The position numbers and the translations under genes are program-made. The notes under the pieces are model-generated. The model had not been told where the DNA came from and did no database searches. It saw nothing but the letters and a program-made list of their open reading frames with translations. Shown in pieces: positions 25,083 to 34,804 of a stretch of DNA of 64,000 bases. Position 1 is the stretch's first letter. Every line of letters begins with the position of its first letter. The stretch lies in the NCBI GenBank assembly GCA_016711125.1, contig JADJTQ010000002.1:62001-126000 (forward strand). The letters run 5' to 3'. Origin of the DNA: Saprospiraceae bacterium (GTDB taxonomy: Bacteria > Bacteroidota > Bacteroidia > Chitinophagales > Saprospiraceae).

Positions 25083-28000
25083 CTATTTTACTTTTGATTG
25101 AAATGGAAATATCACCGGACAATCTTCAATTTCTGCGGCAAATACGGCTCCTCCATTTACACCGAAACCAGGCAAAAGATCCACGGAATTACCTGCCTTA
25201 AACAAAAAGGTTTTGGGCGAAGGCAATGTAGCATTTGATGAAATCTGATCGGATACCTTAAATATATGAGGCGAGCCTGGAAGGACCAAAGTATCGTCGG
25301 TGACCAACAAATTGGATAACAGACAATTGACGAATGAGCAGGTTTGTATATCTCCTAACTGAATATCAAGATTACCGGTAGCATTACCACCTTCACAAGG
25401 ATTAATTAATTCTACGCTCAACTGTCCGGCAGTAGCACTTTCACTAAAATCGATCGAAACATTAGGGCTACCATTATTGCTAATGACTACACCAGTTCCA
25501 GAATAACTCCATTGATAATCTGTCACGCCAGGCTGGGGGGACACAGAATAGGGGATGCTATTAAGATTAGGACAGATCGTCAGCGGACCCGAGATTTCCG
25601 GCACATCGAGCACAAGATCTTGCAGGATGATGTTTACTTGATCAGAGGGAGAGCAAGCACCGTTCGTGATTGTCCAACTCAGCGTGTAACTGGTACCTTC
25701 CAGGCCTGAAAATCCGGAATTGTAATTGGATGGATTGGCAATCACACCACCAGTCCCGGATACGATGCTCCAAAGACCGGTACCTACCGTTGGATTGTTG
25801 GCAGCCAAAACGGTTGAGGTACTGCAAATTTGCTGATCAGCTCCGGCATCTACCAGTGGAATGAGCTGGTCTACGGTAACTGCCTGATTTTGGCTATTCG
25901 GACAAGGCCCATTGGTAGTATAGGTCACCGCATAAGCACCCGGCGTGCTGGCGCTAAGATCGATGATGCCAGTGGAACTGCTGATACTCAAACCTACGGG
26001 CATGGCTGTAAATGTGCCTCCGGCAAGACCGTTTATGATGGGGTTTGGATCGGCTTCATTTTGGCAGAAAGATCCCGATGAATAGTTGAATGATGCATCA
26101 TCCTGTGCATTGACAACTACCGGAAAGCTGCAATCTTTCGTACACCCGTCTGCATCGGTCACCAAGAGGCTAATCATAAAATTTCCGGCTGCTCCCGCAT
26201 CAACCATTACAGATTGAGCGTTGGCTGCACCATCGATCATACCATTGCCGGTGACAGACCAGGCGTAAGACGATAAACCGGTTGGCCCGCTATAGCTGTA
26301 ACCCGTAACACCGGCACATACTGTTGAAGGTCCCATGATGTCGCAAACAGGATTTGAAAATGTCAAGGAAACGCCATTGGACGTGCCATTGGGACATGAT
26401 ACTCCTTTCGCTACACAACGGTATACATAGCCATCAAAACCGGCCGTTGGGGCAGTCAATTTGAGGGTATCGTTATTGGATCCGAAATAAACTGCATTAT
26501 CTACTATATCCTCAAATCCACTACCAGTATTAACCTGCCATTGATAGTCTATTGCGTTGGATGCGGTGATGAAAAAGCGAGCGTCACTGCCGGAACAAAC
26601 CACGACCGGCAGCGGCTGCACAGAAAGAGTGGGTGGCCCGTTAAGTGCTGGCATGGTATATCCTCGTTGAGTAAAAATTTGCGTAAAAACTGCTATATCC
26701 TGGCAACTGTACTTCATATCAATCGCAGCCTGACGCACGGCAATGGCAGCATCCTGCTGATTGCTAGACGAGCCGGTCATAGCGAGGCCTTCCAGAAAAG
26801 CTTTGTCGGTTTTTTCCCTGCCTATCACATCAAAAATCTGCATCAGCGTGCTAGCCCACATTTGCCCATCGGCATGGACCTGTCCCACCAGGCCTCCCGG
26901 ATAGGTTGCGGCATAGTTCGTGACCCGGCCAGGCCAAAATTCATTATGACCGTCCCAATTAAATACCCAGTGGTATGCCGCATCCATGGTATTCCATTGA
27001 CCCAGGCTTCGACAGTATGACTGCGCCCAGTAATCTCCTGAACCTTCGCTTAATCCATTCACTTGCGACAAACTTCCCCCGGTGATCCAATCATGCAAGC
27101 CATGTCCTAATTCATGAATAATCACATCCGCATCTTCTGCATCATCCACTCCACCTTCTCCAAAAGCTATTTGTCCTGAGCCACCAAGGTAATGACTATT
27201 GTCAGCACCCCCCAATCCATGAGGATCGAAACGAACACCTCCCGAATACTGGAAAGGCATCACTGAAATACCGAGGGTGTCGTTAATATAGCGCATCGAC
27301 TTGTCTACGTGATAGTAGACGTTGACCGCTTCAAAACCATCATCTTGGCGAGTAAAATTGAAAGTGGAAGTTGCTTGCGTGAATAGCCCTCGATTGGGTG
27401 CCTCAGAATCGACAATCTCGGCGTAGGTACCTTTTAATTTATAAGTGCCGGCGGCTTCCTCAATTCCCAACAATGTCACTGAACTTCTGGCATTATTTAA
27501 AGAACTATTCGTTACATCACCATTATCGACATAGGCACCGGCATAGGCATTGCCAGTTTTTGAAAGCGGATCGGGATCAAATACAAATCCTGACCCAGTA
27601 GCAGCCGTAGCAGGTAATGCCACTGACCAAAACGCAGGAAGGCAATCCCCGTTCGGTCTATTTTCATGGGATTCATGACTGTGGTAAACGGCATTATCAA
27701 CTGCCTTGAAGATCTGGCCAGTGGTAGCATCTACCAGCACTTCCCAGCTTCCGGTAGGATCGTCAGCCTCAGTGATGGTTTGATAGGCTAAGCGTGTGTT
27801 ACCGGCATGATGATAGACGACCAATTCCACTTTTTCATAAAATGCGTTTCCCACCAATCCAATATGATTTTTTGCAATGGTTTGTGCTTGTTGAGCGCTG
27901 ATAGTAGGACGTGTGTTGATCGGGGCTAGCAACGGGTTGTAGGAGCTACTCACTGAGGTGACCTTTTCATTTTGTGCTACCTTCACTACGATCTGAGATT

Positions 28001-28382
28001 GATAAACCCGGATATCATCCAGATATTGCTGAAACCGAAAAACTGAGCCCGAGGGGCCATTTCTCGAAAAGTCCATTTTCAGATCTCCACCTTGATTAAG
28101 CCGGAGTTTCATCAGGTTCGCATTATTCACGATCCAGTTGAATGCTTTTTCGTCAGCTGTTTTACCAAGTACCGCATCATTAATTCCGGATATTTGTACA
28201 GGAACCCCTTTTTCTACGCTGAACTTCTTATTGCCAGACCATTCATATTGTTCAGTTTCATCTGGTCTGATTTCAAAATCACGGGCTTGAGTGGGCTTCT
28301 GGGCTGAAGCCGTTAAAACAAATAGCGTGAGTGGAAGAAGCAATAGCCTCCCGTCTGCGCAAGCTTTGGCGAATTGGGTCAT
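25083..28382 (-). CDS. secreted M36 (fungalysin-type) metalloprotease with PKD-like and 3-coathanger C-terminus
   Basis: 1099 residues. A signal peptide (LLLLPLTLFVLTASA) and a fungalysin/thermolysin propeptide (~75-235, ending WEVLVDATTGQIF) precede the catalytic domain. Zinc ligands are His423-Glu-x-x-His427 in IIHELGHGLHDW plus Glu446 in GLSEGSGDYW. After ~residue 600 come an Ig-like segment (VVVCSGSDARFFI), a PKD-like unit and a C-terminal half nearly the same as that of the 20.6-24.8 kb protein. All active-site residues are present. Likely exported to digest extracellular protein. Confidence 0.88.
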   Translation of the reverse strand: MTQFAKACADGRLLLLPLTLFVLTASAQKPTQARDFEIRPDETEQYEWSGNKKFSVEKGVPVQISGINDAVLGKTADEKAFNWIVNNANLMKLRLNQGGDLKMDFSRNGPSGSVFRFQQYLDDIRVYQSQIVVKVAQNEKVTSVSSSYNPLLAPINTRPTISAQQAQTIAKNHIGLVGNAFYEKVELVVYHHAGNTRLAYQTITEADDPTGSWEVLVDATTGQIFKAVDNAVYHSHESHENRPNGDCLPAFWSVALPATAATGSGFVFDPDPLSKTGNAYAGAYVDNGDVTNSSLNNARSSVTLLGIEEAAGTYKLKGTYAEIVDSEAPNRGLFTQATSTFNFTRQDDGFEAVNVYYHVDKSMRYINDTLGISVMPFQYSGGVRFDPHGLGGADNSHYLGGSGQIAFGEGGVDDAEDADVIIHELGHGLHDWITGGSLSQVNGLSEGSGDYWAQSYCRSLGQWNTMDAAYHWVFNWDGHNEFWPGRVTNYAATYPGGLVGQVHADGQMWASTLMQIFDVIGREKTDKAFLEGLAMTGSSSNQQDAAIAVRQAAIDMKYSCQDIAVFTQIFTQRGYTMPALNGPPTLSVQPLPVVVCSGSDARFFITASNAIDYQWQVNTGSGFEDIVDNAVYFGSNNDTLKLTAPTAGFDGYVYRCVAKGVSCPNGTSNGVSLTFSNPVCDIMGPSTVCAGVTGYSYSGPTGLSSYAWSVTGNGMIDGAANAQSVMVDAGAAGNFMISLLVTDADGCTKDCSFPVVVNAQDDASFNYSSGSFCQNEADPNPIINGLAGGTFTAMPVGLSISSSTGIIDLSASTPGAYAVTYTTNGPCPNSQNQAVTVDQLIPLVDAGADQQICSTSTVLAANNPTVGTGLWSIVSGTGGVIANPSNYNSGFSGLEGTSYTLSWTITNGACSPSDQVNIILQDLVLDVPEISGPLTICPNLNSIPYSVSPQPGVTDYQWSYSGTGVVISNNGSPNVSIDFSESATAGQLSVELINPCEGGNATGNLDIQLGDIQTCSFVNCLLSNLLVTDDTLVLPGSPHIFKVSDQISSNATLPSPKTFLFKAGNSVDLLPGFGVNGGAVFAAEIEDCPVIFPFQSKVK

Positions 28383-28611
28383 TCTGAGTGTTATTTGCGT
28401 GAGATCGAGCTGCCAAGATAAATAATATCAGATCAGTGACGAAATTTTGCTTGATCCTTCAATCAGTCTGTTAATATGCTCGTTTAATATGAGCGACATA
28501 TGCCGAACAGAATGCGAATTTTTTGCGGTTCCAGTTTTATCGAAAAGTCTCATTCTATAATGCCTTGCTCACTAAATTCCAATGTCCACCAACAACTTTC
28601 GATGACAATCT

Positions 28612-30496
28612 TTAAAAACCCAAAATATTTGGGCGTTTTAAGATGGTGATGGTCAGATCATCAAAATAGCTTGCCTCGTTTTTATTAAAAAGGTAAATAC
28701 CAATTTCCTTACTATGCATTTCGGTCTCGATCGTATATTCAAAAGATAGTTTGCTCCAGCCATCTTGAGTGGTCAAATCCGCTTCATTTGTTCCTGCGTA
28801 AAATTCCTTACCGGAATCTCCTGATATGGCGATACTGCCCGAATCACCAAGTCTCCATACTTCTACTTGAAAGATGTCACCATAATGCCCTTCATAATAC
28901 CGGTAGGTGAATCCATAGGGGTGTTCAGCCGATAGTTTCACTGAGTATTTGCCAGATCGGGCCGCTTCATCAGTGCGACGGTCGGCATCTCCAAGGTAGA
29001 CTCCTGGTGCCGTGGTCATAATCTGGCCTTCTGCAGAGAGCTCTTCGGCATCCGTTTTAATCTCTAATGGAGTATAATTCGGAATTACATAATATCTCTT
29101 ATAAATAACTAAACAAGATAAACTCAATAGTAAAATCGAATAAAAGCCGACTATTTTTTTTACCAAATTCTGAGCGGAAAAATTGATTCGAACAACACCC
29201 GGCAAAATCATAAACAATAAAGGAAAGACAGGAATAAAATACCTGCCCTGGATCGTTTTAATTAAATCAGAGCCGACGCACTCCCAGGTCAGAAGTTGGG
29301 ACAATAATAAAGCGGAAACTATACTGACAATCGTCAAAAATAAAATCAATTTATGCCACCAGGAAAAATATTTCTTATCCGGGTTTTCAAAAAGGGCAAC
29401 CAGGAAGATCATCAGATAACTTAGATGTACCAACCATTCCGGCAATTTGGCATCCAGCCAACCAAAGGTGCCAACATATCCCTGATAGTACATATCAAAT
29501 GTCTGCACGACCGAATTGGTAAACACCTCAAAAATATACAACGGGTGATTCATCATATAGGCCAACTGATCGTACATGTTGGCACAGGTCATCAGATCCA
29601 GATTGTTGCGAAAAGCCGTATTATATATGCCGTAAGGAATATAAATCCCATTGATTGATTTTGACCATAAGTAGGCGGTTCCAAATCCGATCAAGAGGAG
29701 TAAGATTAGGTTTCCGAAAAAATTCCGAACACTTCTGAATCTTCTTAAAGGTATTAACACGAAAAGCAAAATCAGAGGAGTATAGACTATTTTAGCAGAA
29801 GCAAGTAACACGGCAAGACTCGCGAGGATTAAAAAATCACGTGAGTTAAATTTTGTCTCTTCGCAAGACATTTTTTAAAATATAGGCCAAAAATACAAAA
29901 GCAATAATATTGGTCACTACATCAGCGCTCAATGACATATTGACAAAAAGCGACATTGGCAAAAGAGCAAGAAAAGTAAACAACCATTTAAATCGTGGTA
30001 AGGTCTTAGTTGCAAATCCGATGCAGATTATCCAAATGAGTAGGGTTAAAATTCTGGCTGCATAAAATAGAATCAACGGCCGCAAATTCAAATGTTTTAG
30101 AACAAAAATGGCGCCAGCCTGAGGTAAGTATGAAATAGGGCTGTACAATGCTGTATTGGGAAAATCAATGAAAACCTTTTTTTCTTCATTTAATGGAATA
30201 GATAGTTGATCGCGAATTTTAGGGTAAGAAGTCTTCCGATTCATTTTCCAGCGGAGATCCAAAAAAGGCTCAGTAAGTTTTATGAAGCTTTCGGGCACAT
30301 GGCCACCTAGTCGCTGATTATGTCTTTCGGCAAAGAAGCCTCCGTCGGCAATCTGATAAGCCCGGTAAAAATGATTGACTTCGTCCGGGACTTGAAATGG
30401 TGGGGTCAAAAACACCATGATCAATCCAAAGAGAATAGCCGTCGAAATGAAAAAACGATGGGGAGATATATTAGTAAGGGGTGAATGAAGATGCAT
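28612..30496 (-). CDS. DUF2142 multi-pass membrane protein (frameshifted)
   Basis: About 620 codons. The N-terminal part (30496-29846) has the DUF2142 hallmark TPPFQVPDEVNHFYRAYQIADGG and several membrane helices, ending in LKNVLRRDK. The second part continues as FNSRDFLILASLAVLLASAKIVYTP in the next frame; an extra A in CAAAATTTAAC near 29850 explains the break. After about ten helices, a soluble C-terminal ~130-residue beta domain (SGKYSVKLSAEHPYGFTYRYYEGHYGD) resembles a carbohydrate-binding-type sandwich. DUF2142 proteins are often near surface polysaccharide genes and resemble glycosyltransferases of the GT-C type; activity here is unproven. Confidence 0.75.
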
Positions 30497-30696
30497 GGCA
30501 AAAACGGTCCATTGGTCAGCGAGTCTGCCAAATTACAGAAATAGTAACTGCGAAGAAATTCAAATTCTCAGGAAGGGGCATTGGCAAACTAAGTACCGAT
30601 TATCTTATATATGCATTGATACGTAGCTACAATGAATGATAGTGCCACATCCCGTTAAAATGTAGCACTAAAGTTCGTCAGAAAATTACAGGAGAA

Positions 30697-30999
30697 TTAA
30701 CTGTTGGCTGCTGCTGCTCTGCTTTTTCCTAAAGCCCGGGTTTCCTCATCATCAAGTACCGGAGCTACAACGGCATCAAGTACGCTATTCCAGTTTAGGG
30801 CCCAGTTTGCGATAGCGATCGGATCATCTGATTCATAGATGGCAACTCCGGTAAATTCGGCAACATTATGCCACCGGCCAATCAGACGAATTTTTCCACC
30901 CATATCAGCGGCATCCTGGGCCGCGGTCATTTGAGAAAATGCAGCGAGTACACTCTGTCGCTTTTCTGGATGAACTCTCCAGGTTAACATGAATTTCAT
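30697..30999 (-). CDS. DUF3303 family protein
   Basis: 100 residues of a ferredoxin-like alpha/beta fold. The family signature is plain: MKFMLTWRVHPEKR at the start, IRLIGRWHNVAEFTGVAIYES in the middle, IANWALNWNSVLDAVVAPVLDDEE near the end. Small cytoplasmic protein of unknown role. It stands alone, with no gene within 200 bases on either side. Confidence 0.85.
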   Translation of the reverse strand: MKFMLTWRVHPEKRQSVLAAFSQMTAAQDAADMGGKIRLIGRWHNVAEFTGVAIYESDDPIAIANWALNWNSVLDAVVAPVLDDEETRALGKSRAAAANS

Positions 31000-31301
31000 A
31001 TTGGGTTTTTTAAGATAGTGAATAATTAATTTTAAAATAACTGGTAACTCAGCGACAAAGACTGTTAAAACTTGCGTTTCCAGCTTATGTGCAAATCTCC
31101 AGTTCTTAGCGAATCTGAGTTCGTCCTGGCCCTCTATGAGCTGTTCAATTTCTTAATATACAAAATCATCTCCATGTAAACAGATAGAAAGTCACTTCCA
31201 GAAAATGAACTGCAGAATGTCGCTCCAAGACTCTACGGCATCAGATGCCGGCTCGAAATGAAATCAGGAAAGGGTTTCTGCAATACTCCTCAGGCTCAGA
31301 T
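31000..31301. other. intergenic
   Basis: 302 bases between the DUF3303 and S74 genes. No gene, hairpin or promoter box that I can support. Confidence 0.4.
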
Positions 31302-32273
31302 CTACTCTTTCAAATCTAAATTAACCGCCCTATCATCTAGCAGCATTTGCCGGAGTTCATGAATCTCCTCTTTCATCATGTCTATGGCTAATTGCTGTGC
31401 GACAAATTGTTCCTGATATTCCTCACGCATTGCATTGGCAGTCTCAACCAATAACGGAGTCATTTTACTGTAGTCCATTCCTTTAGCATCGATACCATTA
31501 GATTCATATAGCACTATTTCAGGAAGTACTTCACCTACCTCCTCAGCTATAAAGCCCAAAGAATGGTGACCTCCATGATCCTCCTTCCAATCAAAGTACA
31601 CTCCCCGGAGTTGGCTAATTTTCCCCAAAGGATCAGGAATGTTTACAATGTTCTCTTTCCAGCGGCGGGATGATGCTGAACCATAATTTTTAGCTGCCAT
31701 GGTACTTTGGGCATAAAAATCAAAACCACTGCTGCCCGTACCGGTAGACCCCACCACACCGTTACCCTCTGCACTGTATCCAATCACTCCCGCGCCTCCA
31801 CTTGCCGCAAAGCCATAGATTGCACCTGAATTTGTGCTCTTAGCATAGAGGCCATTACTATTAGTGCTGGTCGCATAAACGCCGTAGCCACCGCTACTTT
31901 GACCATAAACACCTTGAGTACCTCCCGAACCTTCGACACCAGTTCCGGTATTATTGGTACCATAGATACCGGTGCCATTGTTAGCGAGACTGCCCCCATA
32001 AATACCATAACTCATGGTACTAATGCCATAAATACCATACGTTTGAGTACTTTCTCCCCGAACTCCGTAACCGGAAATGCTTTCACCCAAGACACCAAAA
32101 TCAGATCCACTCTTACCATAGACCCCATAATTGGTAAGGCTGGATCCATAGACTCCATACCCAGATCCACTGCTGGCGTGCACAGCGGTCACAGAAGTAC
32201 TTTGGAATTCACCGCTTTGTGCAAGTAGTCCGCCAAACAATATCATGGATATAAAAGTGAATAGAGTTTTCAT
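31302..32273 (-). CDS. secreted YGVYG-repeat protein with S74 chaperone domain
   Basis: 323 residues. A signal peptide (TLFTFISMILFGGLLAQ) is followed by ~150 residues of repeated GYGVYG/NYGVYG units, a beta-fibre pattern. A short linker (FDFYAQSTMAAKNYG) leads to an intramolecular chaperone (peptidase S74) domain: SSRRWKENIVNIPDPLGKI, GVYFDWKE, HSLGFIAEEVGEVLPEIV. The last 40 residues form a coiled coil (QLAIDMMKEEIHELRQML). S74 domains help trimeric fibres fold and then cut themselves off. Likely a surface fibre. Confidence 0.85.
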   Translation of the reverse strand: MKTLFTFISMILFGGLLAQSGEFQSTSVTAVHASSGSGYGVYGSSLTNYGVYGKSGSDFGVLGESISGYGVRGESTQTYGIYGISTMSYGIYGGSLANNGTGIYGTNNTGTGVEGSGGTQGVYGQSSGGYGVYATSTNSNGLYAKSTNSGAIYGFAASGGAGVIGYSAEGNGVVGSTGTGSSGFDFYAQSTMAAKNYGSASSRRWKENIVNIPDPLGKISQLRGVYFDWKEDHGGHHSLGFIAEEVGEVLPEIVLYESNGIDAKGMDYSKMTPLLVETANAMREEYQEQFVAQQLAIDMMKEEIHELRQMLLDDRAVNLDLKE

Positions 32274-32513
32274 CCTACAGATTTTATTTCAATTTCATAA
32301 AGTAAGAAAAATCTCTATAATAGGCAAATGGCTTACCTACGACTATGCGAGCAAATGGTAAGAGATGAAAGAGGAAGCCCTGGAATTCTGTTTTTGATGG
32401 GCATACCTTCCCCAATAAATCCAGAGAGGGCTACGATCATCAAAATCGAGGCGGATTTTGTATTCAAGGTTTGTGGACTTCGACTTACTGTATCTACGCG
32501 AAGACTTGACGAA

Positions 32514-32534
32514 AAAGTGCTTTATTTGCACTTT
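32514..32534. terminator. small hairpin before the ferredoxin gene
   Basis: Seven-base-pair stem AAAGTGC / GCACTTT with a seven-base loop, 40 bases before the ferredoxin start. There is no clear T-run, so it may be a leader structure instead. The surrounding gap (32274-32574) has no gene. Confidence 0.35.
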
Positions 32535-32574
32535 CAAATAAAAAGACCCGAATAGCCAACCAAAAGAATTACGT

Positions 32575-32856
32575 ATGGCAAATCCTTGTAAAGCAAAAAT
32601 TACCCTTGATGGTAATCACTTAGAATTGGAGATCACCAGCCAGACAGTACTCGAATCCCTGCTCGATGCCGGATACGATCCACCCTATTCTTGTACGAGT
32701 GGAGTCTGCACCACCTGTATGGCCAAACTTACCAAGGGCCAGGTGGAGATGGAGGTAAATTATGGGCTGGGTGAAGATGATGTCAATGCAGGATTTATTC
32801 TCACTTGCCAGTCACATCCGACTACCGAGGAGATTGAGGTCAATTATGATTATTAG
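32575..32856 (+). CDS. 2Fe-2S ferredoxin
   Basis: 93 residues, plant-type fold. Cluster ligands are Cys in YSCTSGVCTTCMA (C-x4-C-x2-C, residues ~40-48) and a fourth Cys in FILTCQSHP (~82). It resembles the C-terminal ferredoxin domain of PaaE-type reductases but stands alone. Cytoplasmic one-electron carrier, partner unknown; it is convergent with the ThDP enzyme gene, which is not an evident redox partner. Confidence 0.92.
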   Translation: MANPCKAKITLDGNHLELEITSQTVLESLLDAGYDPPYSCTSGVCTTCMAKLTKGQVEMEVNYGLGEDDVNAGFILTCQSHPTTEEIEVNYDY

Positions 32857-32954
32857 AGCGCGGTAGTCGCTAAGGAATTAGGTCGATGGTGCAATGGTTG
32901 AAAGATCGGATTCTGACCTGCAAACCGATTATTGCCAATCTGTATTAAACTGAC

Positions 32955-34682
32955 CTAAAATAAATGCCTTTTAACTGCTCTAGTTATAAACCTAATCTTT
33001 TCAATGAGAGGAAATCGGCTAAGATTTGTCTTAATGACACCCTTCGTAAGCATCGTTTTTTTACTATAATCAATAAATACATCGACTAAAACTGCTCTTC
33101 CTTCCCCGGAAAGTTGAAATGCTTTATCCATACTCTCCTCAATACAATGGTCATTTTCCATTTTCAGATATTCGATACCCGCTAGTATAGCGAGTCCTTT
33201 AAAGTCGATCTTTCCAAGTACCGAACAAGTCCTCAGATTCAAGGGTGTTTTTTGAAACTGGGTGATCTGACCTAGTTCGCCATCATTGAAAAGGAATATA
33301 ATGGGTGCTACCCCATAACTGGCTGCTGTGACTAGTTCCAAACCTGTCATTAACGCCGCACCGTCACCAACGATCCCCAATACCGGCTTATCGGGATGTG
33401 CCATTTTTACTGCAATTGTGGCTGGTATGCAATAGCCCATGCAATTAAAGTCCGTTGGAGAAATAAAATGATTCGCTTGTTGTGAAAGTAGCAATTCCGC
33501 TGCCAGGAAGGTATGTTTGCCATCATCAACTACGACAAAGGTGTCTTCTGTCATGCGTTTGTTTAATGATGCAAAAAACCAACCGGGAGACACCAAATCT
33601 TCTAGTTTCTCCTTTAACCATTCTGCCTCATATGCTTGGTTCAGGACCTGGATTTCTTCGGTTACCTTCAAATAATCATTTGAAATTTCCAAATCTGCAA
33701 GTTCGTTCCAGAGCACTTGAAGCACTTCTTTGGCATCGCCCTCGATACACAGAACCGCTTTATAATTCTTATTAAAAACTTCCGGATTGATATCTATATG
33801 GATCAGATTTTTCGGATTTTCTAATCCATAACTGCCTGTCGATATTTCCGAAAAACGGCAACCCACAGCCAGCATGCAATCATGTTTCTTAAGTGCTGCC
33901 TGACTGCTGGGTTTGGCAGATCTTCCCAAAAAACAACTGGTAAACAATGGGTGCTTATTCGGAAAACAACTCTTGCCCTGCAAGGTAACGGCCACCGGAG
34001 ATACCAATTTTTCAGCAATCTTAATGCTATGCTCGACAGCCGCACGAGCTCCCCATCCTAGGAATAGGATAGGGTTTTTCGCACCGGCAAGCATCCTCGC
34101 CGCTTTTTTTATATCATCCAGGGGTAGTGTTGGCACTTCGATTTTAGGGGTGTACGGCTTGATGCCGGATATAGGTGCCTTGAACATTTGCACATTTACC
34201 GGAATCTCAACAAATACCGGCCCGGGTTCTCCTGAAATGGCTATTTCATAGGCTTTGTAAATGGTTGGAATCACCTCATCCTGATGATTAATCAAAAACT
34301 GAGCTTTCGTCACAGACGATACCAATGGTATCAAATCCAACTGGTGCAATTGATAGTATCTGCCACTATCGGTTCTGGTACCCCCACTAATGATCAGCAT
34401 AGGAATTCCATCGAGAAAGGCTTCTGCAATCCCACTCATGGCGTGTGTTAGTCCTGCCGCAGGCACGATAGTGATGCATCCTATCGAATCGGTCGTACGA
34501 GAGATTGCATCGGCCATAAAAGAAGCTCCTCCCTCATGAGTGACTAAAACCGGTTCGATTTTATCAGAAAAATGCAGGGCATCATAGATCTCCGTAGTAT
34601 GTGTGCCCGGTATTCCAAAAGTATACCGGACTCCAATTTGCTCTAGTGCATATACGATCAGTTCAGCTCCTGTCTTTTTCAT
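32955..34682 (-). CDS. thiamine-diphosphate enzyme, acetolactate-synthase-like
   Basis: 575 residues with the three-domain layout of the pyruvate oxidase/acetolactate synthase family. Catalytic Glu50 lies in VTHEGGASFMADA; the ThDP/Mg motif is GDGAALMTGLELVTAASYG...FLFND (~430-460). The central domain (KNPILFLGWGAR, HIDINPEV) is of the type that may or may not bind FAD. No small regulatory subunit or other ilv gene is nearby, so a biosynthetic acetolactate synthase is not certain; decarboxylase or lyase relatives are possible. The start ATG lies 122 bases from the GH5 gene. Confidence 0.8.
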   Translation of the reverse strand: MKKTGAELIVYALEQIGVRYTFGIPGTHTTEIYDALHFSDKIEPVLVTHEGGASFMADAISRTTDSIGCITIVPAAGLTHAMSGIAEAFLDGIPMLIISGGTRTDSGRYYQLHQLDLIPLVSSVTKAQFLINHQDEVIPTIYKAYEIAISGEPGPVFVEIPVNVQMFKAPISGIKPYTPKIEVPTLPLDDIKKAARMLAGAKNPILFLGWGARAAVEHSIKIAEKLVSPVAVTLQGKSCFPNKHPLFTSCFLGRSAKPSSQAALKKHDCMLAVGCRFSEISTGSYGLENPKNLIHIDINPEVFNKNYKAVLCIEGDAKEVLQVLWNELADLEISNDYLKVTEEIQVLNQAYEAEWLKEKLEDLVSPGWFFASLNKRMTEDTFVVVDDGKHTFLAAELLLSQQANHFISPTDFNCMGYCIPATIAVKMAHPDKPVLGIVGDGAALMTGLELVTAASYGVAPIIFLFNDGELGQITQFQKTPLNLRTCSVLGKIDFKGLAILAGIEYLKMENDHCIEESMDKAFQLSGEGRAVLVDVFIDYSKKTMLTKGVIKTNLSRFPLIEKIRFITRAVKRHLF

Positions 34683-34727
34683 TTCTACTTCTATTATAAT
34701 AAATATCTGGTAAATGTCGGCGTTGGC

Positions 34728-34795
34728 TTTTCCGAAATCATTTCGTACACTAGACTAAGTATGTGAAAACCGAAGTGCCGATTTTCAATGACCTC
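34728..34795 (+). repeat. dispersed intergenic repeat, copy B (short)
   Basis: Contains TGAAAACCGAAGTGCCGATT, the core of the family, between the GH5 stop and the ThDP enzyme start. The 5' half is poorly conserved. Confidence 0.5.
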
Positions 34796-34804
34796 CTTTC
34801 TACC

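Noticed and set aside
32878..32958. A tRNA-like fold: TTAGGTC paired with GACCTAA, and a CTGCAAA loop before CCGAT, recalling tRNA-Cys.
   Set aside because: There is no TTCGA T-loop, the anticodon arm would need an eight-base insertion, and the 3' end overlaps the ThDP enzyme stop. Probably chance pairing or a decayed relic.
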